From: Bog-473 sp963711065 | GTDB taxonomy: Bacteria; Actinomycetota; Acidimicrobiia; Acidimicrobiales; RAAP-2 | Length of the DNA stretch: 64,000 bases | NCBI GenBank assembly: GCA_963711065.1 | Contig: CAVQCO010000003.1 | Span: forward strand, 186,001 to 250,000 | Direction: 5' to 3' | Shown here: positions 52,187-60,681 of the stretch, piece after piece | How positions within the stretch are numbered: position 1 is the first letter of the stretch | Layout of the letters: each line of letters begins with the position of its first letter | Notes under the pieces: generated by a model | Database searches by the model: none | Told to the model about the DNA's origin: nothing | Seen by the model: the letters and a program-made list of their open reading frames with translations, nothing else | Translations under genes and position numbers: made by a program

Positions 52187-53314
52187 CTACGAGCGAGGGA
52201 AATTGAAGACGCGCCGGGCATTGTCCTCCGCGATCTTTCGGGCCTCGTCGTCGGGGACCTCGCGGAGCACGTCGGCGAGCTTCTCGCGCGACGCGGGGAA
52301 GTTGCTGTCGCTGTGGGGATAGTCCCCCTCGAACATGATGTTGTCGACCCCGATGAGGTGCCGCTCTTCGATCCCGGCGTTGTCGGCGATGAAACAGCCG
52401 AAGATGTGATCGCGGAACAGGTCGGACGGTCGCACGTCGGGGTTGACGCCGGTGTACCAGCGGTGCCGCTCCCAGGTGTAGTCGACCCGCTCGAGCACGT
52501 AGGGCATCCAGCCGATACCCCCCTCCGACAGCGCGACGCGCAGGCGGGGGAACTTGTGGAACACGGGCGAGAGCAACAGGTCGACGGTCGTGAACTGCGA
52601 GTTCATCCCGAAGAGAGCGATGGCGACGGCGAAGTTGGCGTCCGGCGCGGTGACGGGCGCGCCGCCGGTGCCGAAGTGCATGCACAGCGGCATGTCGGCC
52701 GCCTGGGCCGCCGCGAGCAGGGGATCCCAGTGGTCGCTGTGGAACGAGGGGAGATCGAGCCGGTGGGGTGCCTCCGTGAACGTGATGGACTTGGCGCCCT
52801 TGCCCGCGGTGCGCTCGACCTCGGCCACCGACGCCGCCACGTCCCAGAACGGGACCATCACCATGGGGATGAACCGGTCCGGTGCGGCCGCGCTCCACTC
52901 GTCGAGGATGAAGTCGTTCCAGGCCACGACGCATGCGGTTGCCAGCTCCTTGTCCTCGGCGGCGAACAGCGTGTTCCCGGCGAAACCGGGAAACGACGGG
53001 AAGCACATCTGTGCGTGCACCCCGTCGAGGTCCATGTCGGCCAGGCGCGCCCTCACGTCGTAGCAGCCGGGGAGCATCTCGTCGAAGCTGACGGGGTCGA
53101 CCCCGAACTCCTTGGGATCCTTTCCCGCGACGGCGTTGAGCCCGATGGTGGGGATGATCCTGTCCTCGAACTTCCAGACCTGCGTGCCACCGTCCAGCTC
53201 GACGATGTGGGGTCCGACCTCGCGGTACTTGGCCGGGAGGCGGTCGAGCCACACCCGCTCGTGTTCGATCACATGGTCGTCGACCGAGATCAGCTCGACG
53301 TCGTCAGGCAGCAT
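52187..53314 (-). CDS. Amidohydrolase family 2 protein
   Basis: A 375-residue TIM-barrel metal enzyme, homologous in layout to the one at 32433-33596. The DxH motif SVDDHVIEH is near residue 12, SEGGIGWMPYVLERVDYTW near 258, and the Asp motif FEGDYPHSDSN near 327. ATG at 53314 gives the expected N-terminus; an in-frame start at 53362 would add 16 residues. Members hydrolyse or decarboxylate cyclic acids. First gene of the ALDH/SDR/P450 group. Confidence 0.9.
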   Translation of the reverse strand: MLPDDVELISVDDHVIEHERVWLDRLPAKYREVGPHIVELDGGTQVWKFEDRIIPTIGLNAVAGKDPKEFGVDPVSFDEMLPGCYDVRARLADMDLDGVHAQMCFPSFPGFAGNTLFAAEDKELATACVVAWNDFILDEWSAAAPDRFIPMVMVPFWDVAASVAEVERTAGKGAKSITFTEAPHRLDLPSFHSDHWDPLLAAAQAADMPLCMHFGTGGAPVTAPDANFAVAIALFGMNSQFTTVDLLLSPVFHKFPRLRVALSEGGIGWMPYVLERVDYTWERHRWYTGVNPDVRPSDLFRDHIFGCFIADNAGIEERHLIGVDNIMFEGDYPHSDSNFPASREKLADVLREVPDDEARKIAEDNARRVFNFPRS

Positions 53315-53421
53315 GCTGGCCCCCCGGGAAACAGCGATCCTCCCACCTGGAAGAATCGTCACTTTCTGACAATCTATTCCTGAGGGGTCGGCGTGGCAAG
53401 GGCTCCTTCCCGTTCAGCCGG

Positions 53422-54045
53422 TCAGGTGGATCCGCCGCGTCCCCTGCGGGTCAGGTCGGGGACCGCCGCCTCGGCTGCGTCGAGGATCTCGAGGAGCGTC
53501 AGGCCCGACCGGCCCCACAACTCGATCACCGCCATCTCGACCCCCACGACCAGCCCGGCGAGAAGACGGGGCATCGGATCGTCCGAACCGATGGCACCCA
53601 TCGACTTGGCGCAGTAGTCGGTGACCGCCTCGGCGAGCGCGTGCACCCGTTCACCCCGGACGCGTGCGTGGATCTCGGGCGCATCTGCGGCGGCGCGCCG
53701 CCACAGCGTGAGCAGCCGGACGTCAGCCGGCTGCTCCAGCGAATGAGCGCGGATGAGCCGCCAGACGCTCTGCAGCGGATCGGGGCTCGGCTCCAGCGCG
53801 GCGATCGAGGCGACGAGTTCTTGGAGGCCGCGGCGGGTGAAGCCGAGGAGGAAGTCCTCCTTCGAGGGAAAGTACCGGAAGAGGGTTCGGGCCGAGACAC
53901 CCGCCTCGTCGGCGATCTCGTCGACCGTGACGTCCCTGAAGCCCTCCCGGGCGAAAAGTTCCCAGGCGATCTGCTCGTACTTGGCCAACAGCATGCTGCG
54001 CCGCCGAGTCCAACCGGACTGCTCCGCGTCGGTCACGTCGAGCAT
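53422..54045 (-). CDS. TetR-family transcriptional regulator
   Basis: A 207-residue repressor. The helix-turn-helix VDEIADEAGVSARTLFRYFPSKEDFLLGFTRRGL lies near residues 41-74. The rest is the helical ligand-binding domain with a MftR/AcrR-like C-terminus. It lies 37 bases downstream of the thiolase-like gene and may be co-transcribed with it. Target unknown; the 24-base divergent thiolase/DUF35 promoter is a candidate. Confidence 0.9.
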   Translation of the reverse strand: MLDVTDAEQSGWTRRRSMLLAKYEQIAWELFAREGFRDVTVDEIADEAGVSARTLFRYFPSKEDFLLGFTRRGLQELVASIAALEPSPDPLQSVWRLIRAHSLEQPADVRLLTLWRRAAADAPEIHARVRGERVHALAEAVTDYCAKSMGAIGSDDPMPRLLAGLVVGVEMAVIELWGRSGLTLLEILDAAEAAVPDLTRRGRGGST

Positions 54046-54082
54046 CCTCGCGCAGACGGCGGGAGACCTTCGGTTACTGGGG

Positions 54083-55264
54083 TCAGCGAGTCAGCAGCAT
54101 GCAGCCGGCGATGGGCCCGCCGCCGTTGGAGACGACGGCCACGTCCCGCCGCCGCACCTGGCGCTCCCCGGCCTCACCCCTGAGCTGCAGGCACGCCTCG
54201 TGGAGCACCCAGTTCCCGTGCATCCGGCCGGCAGAGAGCTGCCCCCCGTAGGTGTTGAGCGGCAGCTGGCCCTCCAGCGCGATGCGGGTGGATTCTTCGA
54301 CGAACGGTCCCGACTCTCCGTCGGCGCAGAACCCGAGCGCCTCGAGCCAGGCGAAGGTCAGGAACGTGAACCCGTCGTACAACTCGGCGAGATCGACGTC
54401 GCCCGGCCCGAGGTCCGTGCGGGACCACATCTCTTTGGCGGCGTCCGCCGACGACATCTTGGGGTAGTCGACCCGCTGGTCCCAGCCGCCCTCCCCGAGC
54501 GCTCCGCCGCACGCCTCCACCCGCACGGGGTGGTCACAGTCGGCGGCGGCCTCGGCTGCAGAAACCACGAACGCGACGGACCCGTCGACCGGTACGTCAC
54601 AGTCGAGCAGCCCGAAGGGATCGGAGATCATGCGCGCCCCGAGATACTCATCCATGGTGAGCGGCTCTCGATAGGCCGCTCGGGAGTTCAGTGCGGCGTT
54701 CCTCCGGCTGTTGAGCGCCAACCAACCCAGCTGCTCCCTGGTCGTCCCGTACAGGTGCATGTGACGTCGGGTGTGCAGGGCGAGCCAGTTGGCCGCCGAA
54801 TATGCGTGCGCAGCAATCAGACGCGGAATATCGGCCATGGGGTTGTCCCTCTCCTCGACCGGCCGGGCCGGCTCGGTGGTCGGCGAAGCCGCGGCAGGCC
54901 CGCCTCCGCCACTGGGAAGCACCGAGCCACCCATCATGTTCACCGTCCGGTAGACCAGCACATGACGAGCCTCTCCTCGCGCCACTGCGTGAAACGCGTT
55001 GACCACTGGGCTGAGCAGACCCCACCTCCCCGTGGGTGAGCCGGTCCAGGAGTGATCGATGGCCAAGCGGGCCACCGTTTCGGCGACCGGCGTCTCGCCC
55101 ATGGTGGCGATGCCGTCGATGTCGGCGGGCGACAGCCCGGCGTCGGCGATCGCCTCGCGGGAGGACTCGGCCGTGAGGTCGAGCCCCGGGATGCCGGTCT
55201 TGCGGCCGATGCGCGAGATCCCGATCCCCGAGATGATGGCGCCACGTTCGATGATGTCGCTCAT
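54083..55264 (-). CDS. Thiolase-like protein lacking the catalytic Cys
   Basis: A 393-residue thiolase-fold protein. The Cys position reads GRWGLLSPVVNAFHAVARGEA, without Cys, and the end has NTYGGQLSAGRMHG in place of GHPxGATG. Length, the LYGTTREQLGWLALNSRRNA helix and ARMISDPFGLLDCDVPVDG near 230 match the SCPx/Ltp2-like group. It should pair with the DUF35 protein encoded divergently 24 bases away, forming an aldolase or hydratase-type complex. ATG at 55264. Followed by a TetR gene. Confidence 0.85.
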   Translation of the reverse strand: MSDIIERGAIISGIGISRIGRKTGIPGLDLTAESSREAIADAGLSPADIDGIATMGETPVAETVARLAIDHSWTGSPTGRWGLLSPVVNAFHAVARGEARHVLVYRTVNMMGGSVLPSGGGGPAAASPTTEPARPVEERDNPMADIPRLIAAHAYSAANWLALHTRRHMHLYGTTREQLGWLALNSRRNAALNSRAAYREPLTMDEYLGARMISDPFGLLDCDVPVDGSVAFVVSAAEAAADCDHPVRVEACGGALGEGGWDQRVDYPKMSSADAAKEMWSRTDLGPGDVDLAELYDGFTFLTFAWLEALGFCADGESGPFVEESTRIALEGQLPLNTYGGQLSAGRMHGNWVLHEACLQLRGEAGERQVRRRDVAVVSNGGGPIAGCMLLTR

Positions 55265-55288
55265 GCGGCAGAACCATACAGTTGGGCC

Positions 55289-55717
55289 ATGGCAGAGGTC
55301 GCGCCCCGCATCACGCCGCCGCTCGACGAGCTCAACCGTCCCTTCTGGACGAGCGGCACTTCGGGTGAGCTCCGTCTCACTCGATGCCAGGCCTGCCGGC
55401 GATGGGTCTTTCCGCTGTCGTCCCGGTGTCCGGACTGCGGCGGCTCAACCATCTATGAAGCAACGAGCGGGAAGGGTACCGTCTTCACCCACACCACCAA
55501 CGTGCATGCCTACAACCCGGGCGTGCCCGTGCCCTACAACATCTCGATCGTCGAGTTGGTGGAGCAGGCGGGACTGCGGTTCACGACCAACGTCGTGGAC
55601 TGCCCGCCCGAGGACGTCTACATCGGGATGCCCGTGCGGGTCACCTTCGAGCAAGACGGAGAGGTATTCGTGCCCGTGTTCGTCCCTGACAACGGGCCCG
55701 TCACACGTCCCAGCTGA
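55289..55717 (+). CDS. DUF35 OB-fold / Zn-ribbon protein
   Basis: A 142-residue protein. The zinc ribbon CQAC-x(11)-CPDC is near residues 33-51, and the OB fold follows (GKGTVFTHTTNVHAYNPG, YNISIVELVEQ, MPVRVTFEQD). It is the partner class of thiolase-like proteins, but here transcribed divergently from its presumed partner. ATG at 55289 lies 24 bases from that gene's ATG. The 3' end overlaps the convergent P450 gene by 17 bases. Confidence 0.9.
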   Translation: MAEVAPRITPPLDELNRPFWTSGTSGELRLTRCQACRRWVFPLSSRCPDCGGSTIYEATSGKGTVFTHTTNVHAYNPGVPVPYNISIVELVEQAGLRFTTNVVDCPPEDVYIGMPVRVTFEQDGEVFVPVFVPDNGPVTRPS

Positions 55718-56912
55718 GCTCGAGCCGGTCGATGCCGTAGAGACCTCCCCCGTGCTCGGTCACCTCCACACCCTCGGTGAGCCGGTAGTCGGGAATCACG
55801 CGGTGCCACTCCTCCAGCGCGATACGCAGCTCACGGCGGGCCAGATTCGAACCGAGGCAGCGGTGCGGACCGGCACCGAACGCGATGTGGTTGTTCGGTG
55901 AACGGTCGATCTGGAGGCTTGCTGCGCTCTCGAACCTCGCCGGATCGCGGGTCGCACCACTCAAGGGGACGAAGACCATGTCGCCGGTCTTGAGGGGGCA
56001 GCCGTGGAACTCCGTGTCCCGCATCACCTTGCGTGCCGGAGCGACGAAGGCGAAGTAGCGGAGGAATTCCTCGACCGCGGCGGGAATCACCGAAGGGTCC
56101 CGAACGATACGGGTCCGGTTATCGGGCGAGCCGGCCAGGTACCAGAACGCGTAGCTCAGTTGGATCGAGACGGTGTCGAGGCCGGCCATGAACATCAAGA
56201 GGCACCACGAGAGGAGGTCCTCGAGCGGGATGGGCTTGCCGTCGATTTTCCATTCGAGCGAACTGGAGAGCAGGTCGTCGGAGGGGTGCGTTCGCTTCTC
56301 CTCGATCAGCTCGGTGAAGTACCCCATGACCGCCAACATGGCCTCGATGGCGGTGGCGTCGTCGGGATCGTCGTCGGCAGAGGGATGCAGGATCCGGTGC
56401 TCCCAATCGAGGAACTGTTCGAGCCCGTCCGGCGGGAGCCCCATCAATTCCATGAAGATGGTCGTGGGATACCGCCAGGCAAAGTCCCGCAGGAAGTCAC
56501 AATGCCCCGCGCCGGAGAACGTCCCGATGACCTCGATGCAACGTTCCCGCACCTTGTCCTCGAGCTTCTCCATCACCCTCGGCGCAAAATGTGGAGCCAG
56601 CAGCTGGCGCCACACGGTGTGCTCAGGAGGGTCCAGCATCTCGGGGATCCACTTGTACGGGGGGTCCGGATCGTGCACCGTCACCACCGAGCTCGAGAAC
56701 GTCTCGGGATGCTGGAGCGCTTCCCGGATCTCTTCGGCCCCGCTCATCACCCAGAAGCCGTTGCCGAAGGTGCTGCGCATGAACGGATGCTCCTCGCGCA
56801 ACGCGTCGATCTCCTCGGCGTGGGACAACACGGGTCCGGTGCCCGCACTGTTGAACGCGCGGACGGGGTACGGGCACTCCGCCATCTCGTCGGACGTCGG
56901 CGGCTGCGTCAT
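55701..56912 (-). CDS. Cytochrome P450, P450cam-like
   Basis: A 403-residue P450. I-helix MAGLDTVSIQ near 245, EEFLRYF (ExxR) near 287, haem loop AFGAGPHRCLGSNLARRE with Cys near 350. The AGLDTV pattern (Val after the conserved Thr), the FHGCPLKTGDMVFVPLSG strand and the LARRELRIALEEWHRVIPDYRL end all resemble camphor 5-monooxygenase, suggesting a terpenoid-like substrate (inference). Element l is 18 bases before the ATG. Confidence 0.95.
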   Translation of the reverse strand: MTQPPTSDEMAECPYPVRAFNSAGTGPVLSHAEEIDALREEHPFMRSTFGNGFWVMSGAEEIREALQHPETFSSSVVTVHDPDPPYKWIPEMLDPPEHTVWRQLLAPHFAPRVMEKLEDKVRERCIEVIGTFSGAGHCDFLRDFAWRYPTTIFMELMGLPPDGLEQFLDWEHRILHPSADDDPDDATAIEAMLAVMGYFTELIEEKRTHPSDDLLSSSLEWKIDGKPIPLEDLLSWCLLMFMAGLDTVSIQLSYAFWYLAGSPDNRTRIVRDPSVIPAAVEEFLRYFAFVAPARKVMRDTEFHGCPLKTGDMVFVPLSGATRDPARFESAASLQIDRSPNNHIAFGAGPHRCLGSNLARRELRIALEEWHRVIPDYRLTEGVEVTEHGGGLYGIDRLELSWDV

Positions 56913-56929
56913 CTCTCGACCCCTTCACC

Positions 56930-56947
56930 TATTCAGGACACTCTGTG
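56930..56947 (-). promoter_or_regulatory. Regulon element l, upstream of P450cam-like gene
   Basis: Minus-strand reading CACAGAGTGTCCTGAATA, sharing 15 of 19 positions with element d including the TGAATAGG tail. It lies 18 bases upstream of the P450 ATG. Confidence 0.6.
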
Positions 56948-57103
56948 AGAAGTATCGACCTTCTCCCCCAACTGCGCCAGTACCGGCGAGCGTCGGTCAG
57001 AGCGACACTCGGACAACGCCGCCCCACCGACCCGTCTGCTTGAATCAACGAACCGGGCTGAGGTCATGCCGCACCGGCATGTCCACGAGGGAAGGGATCC
57101 ACG

Positions 57104-58330
57104 TTGGCAGAGATCATGCAAGGTGTTCGCATCCTCGAGGTGGCCGAGCACACCTTCGTCCCGGCTGCCTCGGCCATCCTGGCCGACTGGGGCGCCGAGG
57201 TCATCAAGATCGAGCACCCCGAGCGGGGCGACGCCATGCGGGGCCTCGCCTCGAGCGGCGTCATGCCGTCGATGGGCGCGGTGCACGTGCTGCTCGAGCA
57301 CTCGAACCGGGGGAAGAAGAGCATCGGCATCGACGTCAGCACCGAGAAGGGCCTCGACCTCATCTACCGGCTCGCCGCGACGTGCGACGTGTTCTTGACG
57401 AACAAGCTGCCCGCCGTCAGGAAGAAGCTGCGCATCGAGCTGGAGGACATCCGGGCCCACAACTCGAACATCATCTACGTGTCGGGGACGGGTGCCGGCG
57501 AGCGCGGTCCGGAGGCGGACCGGGGCGGCTACGACTTCCTGAGCTACTGGTGCCGGGCCGGGAGCGCCATGGGGACCACGCCGACCGACGTCGAGTACCT
57601 CGCCGGTCAGCCGGGCCCGGGCTACGGGGACTCCATCGGCGGCATGACGATCGCCGGCGGCATCCTCGGCGCGCTCTTCCACCGCGAGCGGACCGGCGAG
57701 GCCCTGCCGGTGGACGTCTCGCTCCTCGGCGTCGGCATGTGGGCGATGAGCCCGGCCATCGCGCTGTCGCTCCAGCTGGACATGCCCTGGCGCCCCGGTC
57801 CGAGCAAGGGCGGTGGCGCCGGGCCTGCCAACCCGCTCGTCGGCACCTACCGCACCGAGGACGGCAAGTTCCTGGCCTTCTCGTGCCTCCAGGGCTTCCG
57901 CTACTGGCCGAGTGCCTGCAGGGCGCTCGGCCGTGAGGACCTCATCGCGGACGAGCGGTTCGCCTCCCACGAGCAGCTCGCCGCCAACGCCCGGGAGGCC
58001 CGCCAGATCCTGACCGGCATCTTCGAGTCGGCGCCGCTGAGCGACTGGCGGGCGCGGCTGGAGTCGTTCGACGGCCAGTGGTCGGTGGCGCAGGACACGC
58101 TGGAGGTCGTGGCCGATCCCCAGGTGGAGGCGAACGGCTACCTCGGGGAGACCGCGACCAGCGAGGGCGTGCCGTTCCAGCTGGTGACGACGCCGGTGCA
58201 GTTCGCGGGTGCGCCGGCCGCCCCCAAACGCGGCCCCGAATTCAACGAGCACTGCGAGGAGATCCTCGCGGGCATCGAGTGCAGCGCCGACGAGATCATG
58301 GAGCTCAAGCTGGCGGGCGTGCTCGCGTGA
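57104..58330 (+). CDS. CaiB/BaiF family CoA-transferase
   Basis: A 408-residue class III CoA-transferase. VRILEVAEHTFVPAASAILADWGAEVIKIEHP is the N-terminal fold start. The Asp region GPGYGDSIGGMTIAGG near 185 is intact, and ALFHRERTGEALPVDVSLLGVGMW follows. TTG at 57104 preceded by AAGGG; no ATG or GTG would give the full N-terminus. Followed 31 bases later by the isochorismatase-fold gene. Paralogous to the gene at 44179. Confidence 0.9.
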   Translation: MAEIMQGVRILEVAEHTFVPAASAILADWGAEVIKIEHPERGDAMRGLASSGVMPSMGAVHVLLEHSNRGKKSIGIDVSTEKGLDLIYRLAATCDVFLTNKLPAVRKKLRIELEDIRAHNSNIIYVSGTGAGERGPEADRGGYDFLSYWCRAGSAMGTTPTDVEYLAGQPGPGYGDSIGGMTIAGGILGALFHRERTGEALPVDVSLLGVGMWAMSPAIALSLQLDMPWRPGPSKGGGAGPANPLVGTYRTEDGKFLAFSCLQGFRYWPSACRALGREDLIADERFASHEQLAANAREARQILTGIFESAPLSDWRARLESFDGQWSVAQDTLEVVADPQVEANGYLGETATSEGVPFQLVTTPVQFAGAPAAPKRGPEFNEHCEEILAGIECSADEIMELKLAGVLA

Positions 58331-58361
58331 GCCGCCGGCCGGGGCTGCGATCCCGTTCCGC

Positions 58362-58955
58362 ATGAGCGATCCCGACACGACGGCGCTGCTGTTCGTCGAG
58401 TGCCAGCGCGGGGTGGTCGGCGACCTCTCGGTGCTCCCCGCCCTGTCCGAGTCCGCCCGGCCGGTGCTGGCCACCATGGGCCGCCTCGCCGCCGGGGCCC
58501 GCCGGGCCAAGGTGCTCGTCGCCCACCTGACCTACCTTCCGCTGGCCGGCGGGCGATCGGCCAGCCGGCGCTCCGCCCTGGTGCGGGCCACTTCGGCGAC
58601 CGCCTCCTGGCACGCGGGCCACCCCGCCACCGAGATCGTGCCCGAGATCGGCGTGGGGCCCGACGACCTCGTGCTCCCCCGGCACCAGGGCATCTCTCCG
58701 GTGCACCGCACCGAGGTCCTGACGATCCTGCGCAACATCGGGATCACCGACGTCGTGGTGGCGGGTGTGTCGACGAACCTGGCCATACCGCTCGTCGCCG
58801 TGGGCGCCGCCGACGAGGACTTCGCCGTGACCATCCCGGCCGACGCCTGTGTCGGCACCCCGCCCGAGCACCACGCATCCATGCTCACGCACAGCCTCGC
58901 GTTCGTGGCCCGCTTGACCACCGTCGACGACCTGTTGGCGGAATGGTCGGCCTGA
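58362..58955 (+). CDS. Isochorismatase-fold protein lacking the catalytic Cys
   Basis: A 197-residue isochorismatase/cysteine-hydrolase-fold protein. ALLFVECQRGVVG stands where the family has DxQ, VLPRHQGISPV replaces the Lys motif, and AGVSTNLAIP has Ala at the expected nucleophilic Cys (normally GVxTxxCV). All three triad positions thus appear changed. It may bind without hydrolysing, or use another chemistry. ATG at 58362. Probably in an operon with the CaiB gene. Confidence 0.8.
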   Translation: MSDPDTTALLFVECQRGVVGDLSVLPALSESARPVLATMGRLAAGARRAKVLVAHLTYLPLAGGRSASRRSALVRATSATASWHAGHPATEIVPEIGVGPDDLVLPRHQGISPVHRTEVLTILRNIGITDVVVAGVSTNLAIPLVAVGAADEDFAVTIPADACVGTPPEHHASMLTHSLAFVARLTTVDDLLAEWSA

Positions 58956-58971
58956 GGCGGCCCTCAGGGGG

Positions 58972-60447
58972 TCAGGTCTGCGGCCAGGCGATCGCCTTGG
59001 TCTCGAGGTACTGCTCCAGGCCCTCGATCCCGCACTGGCGCCCGATCCCGCTGTCCTTGTAGCCGCCGTACGGGGAGTCCGCGCCGTACCACAGCCCACC
59101 GTTGACGCTCAGGGACCCGGTCCGGAGGCGGCGGGCGATGGCGTCGGCCCGCTCCGGGGAGCCGGAGAAGATGCCGCCCGAGAGCCCGTAGTTGCTCTCG
59201 TTGGCGATCCGCACCGCGTCGTCGTCGTCGTCGTAGGGGATCACCACCAACACGGGCCCGAAGATCTCCTCCTGGGCGATCGTCATGGAGTTGTCGACGT
59301 CGGCGAAGAGCGTGGGCTCCACGAACCAGCCCTTGGGCTGGTCGGCGGGACGGCCGCCGCCGGTGACGAGCGTGGCGCCCTCCTCCTTGCCGCGCTCGAT
59401 GTACCCGAGGACCCGGTCGCGCTGGCGCGCGCTGACCAACGGGCCCATCATCACCGCGTCGCTGCTCGGGTCGCCGTAGGGAAACGCGGCCATGGCGGCG
59501 CTGACCAGCTCGACGCCCTCGTCGACGCGCGCCCGGGGCAACAGCATCCGCGTCTGCATGGCACAACCCTGGCCGCCGTGGATGCAGACCATGGAGCCAC
59601 CCGGCACCACCGATGCGAAGTCGGCGTCGTCCAACACGATCATGGCCGACTTGCCGCCGAGCTCCAGGAACACCCTCTTGAGCGTCGGTGCGCCCTTCTC
59701 CATGATCCGGCGGCCGACCGCGGTGGACCCCGTGAAGGAGATCATGTCGACCAGGGGAGAGATCGTCAGCTCCTCTCCGACCAGGTGGTCCGAGGACGTG
59801 ACGACGTTCAGGACGCCCGGCGGGATGTCCGTCTTCTCGGCCACCAGCCGGCCCAGCCGCGTGGCGTTCCAGGGGGTGTCGGGGGCCGGCTTGAGGACCG
59901 TCGTGTTGCCGGTGGCGAGGATCGGCCCGAGCTTGTTCAGGGTCACCTCGAGCGGGTAGTTCCACGGGACGATGGAGCCGATCACCCCGATCGGCTCCTT
60001 CCACACGGCGCGCCGGCTCTGCATGCCCATCATGTTCCCGTCGGGGAGGTCCCGGTCCCAGGCGAACTCGTCGATCATCTTCGCCGGCCAGCGGAGGGCC
60101 TCCTCCAGCGGCCAGTCCAGCTGGGCCGCGAAGGTCATCATGCGGGGCGTCCCCACCTCGGCGATCAGTTCCTCGCGGTACTCCTCCCGCTCCGACTCGA
60201 GCGCTTCCTGCAGCTGCTCGAGGCAGCGCTTGCGCAGGGCGCGGTTGGTCGTCCAGTCGGACTCGTCGAAGGCCCGCCGGGCCGCGGCGATGGCCCGCTG
60301 CATGTCCTCGGCCGAGGCGTCGGCCACCTCACCGAGCACCTCCTCCGTGGCCGGGTTGATGTTCTCGAACCGCTTGCCCGAGGCTGCTTCGACGAGCTCG
60401 CCGTCGATGAGCATGCGCACCTCACCGGGCGTTCCCTGGGTGGTCAT
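58972..60447 (-). CDS. Aldehyde dehydrogenase
   Basis: A 491-residue NAD(P)-dependent aldehyde dehydrogenase. PWNYPLEVTLNKLGPILATGNTTVLKPA near residue 160, GSTAVGRRIME near 240, LELGGKS (Glu) near 264, HGGQGCAMQTR (Cys) near 298 and EEIFGPVLVVIPYDD near 394 are all intact. ATG at 60447. It is distinct from the ALDH at 50502 and stands alone, convergent with the isochorismatase-fold gene. Confidence 0.95.
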   Translation of the reverse strand: MTTQGTPGEVRMLIDGELVEAASGKRFENINPATEEVLGEVADASAEDMQRAIAAARRAFDESDWTTNRALRKRCLEQLQEALESEREEYREELIAEVGTPRMMTFAAQLDWPLEEALRWPAKMIDEFAWDRDLPDGNMMGMQSRRAVWKEPIGVIGSIVPWNYPLEVTLNKLGPILATGNTTVLKPAPDTPWNATRLGRLVAEKTDIPPGVLNVVTSSDHLVGEELTISPLVDMISFTGSTAVGRRIMEKGAPTLKRVFLELGGKSAMIVLDDADFASVVPGGSMVCIHGGQGCAMQTRMLLPRARVDEGVELVSAAMAAFPYGDPSSDAVMMGPLVSARQRDRVLGYIERGKEEGATLVTGGGRPADQPKGWFVEPTLFADVDNSMTIAQEEIFGPVLVVIPYDDDDDAVRIANESNYGLSGGIFSGSPERADAIARRLRTGSLSVNGGLWYGADSPYGGYKDSGIGRQCGIEGLEQYLETKAIAWPQT

Positions 60448-60599
60448 TGCCTGCGCCCCTTCCCTCTCGATCGCGCGAATGCAGGCGAGACTACGAACCC
60501 CGGCCTCGACCGGTCAAGGCGCGACACGGGGCTCCGCACGCCCGGGCCCGCCGTCCGAGGGGGAGGTCCCGCAGGGTTCTTGAAGAATTCCGGTCGGCG

Positions 60600-60626
60600 T
60601 GTCGATTCTGTGCCGGGCCGTTCGAC
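60600..60626 (+). promoter_or_regulatory. Probable ECF42-type promoter
   Basis: TGTCGA at 60600-60605, a 17-base spacer and CGAC at 60623-60626, 56 bases before the DGPF gene. This fits the TGTCGA / CGA(A/T)C-like -35/-10 pattern I recall for ECF42 sigma factors and suggests autoregulation by the sigma factor encoded downstream. Confidence 0.65.
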
Positions 60627-60681
60627 GCTCTGCCAGAGTGAGGCGACAGTCGCCCCACACGGACAAGAAAGCGAGCACACC

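Noticed and set aside
53340..53390. AT-rich stretch upstream of the second amidohydrolase as a regulon element
   Set aside because: It contains no GAGTRTAC core in either orientation.
6766..56947. A complete steroid-degradation cluster
   Set aside because: Side-chain-type genes are present, but no 3-ketosteroid dehydrogenase, 9-alpha-hydroxylase, ring-cleavage dioxygenase or mce transporter genes, so the substrate cannot be assigned.
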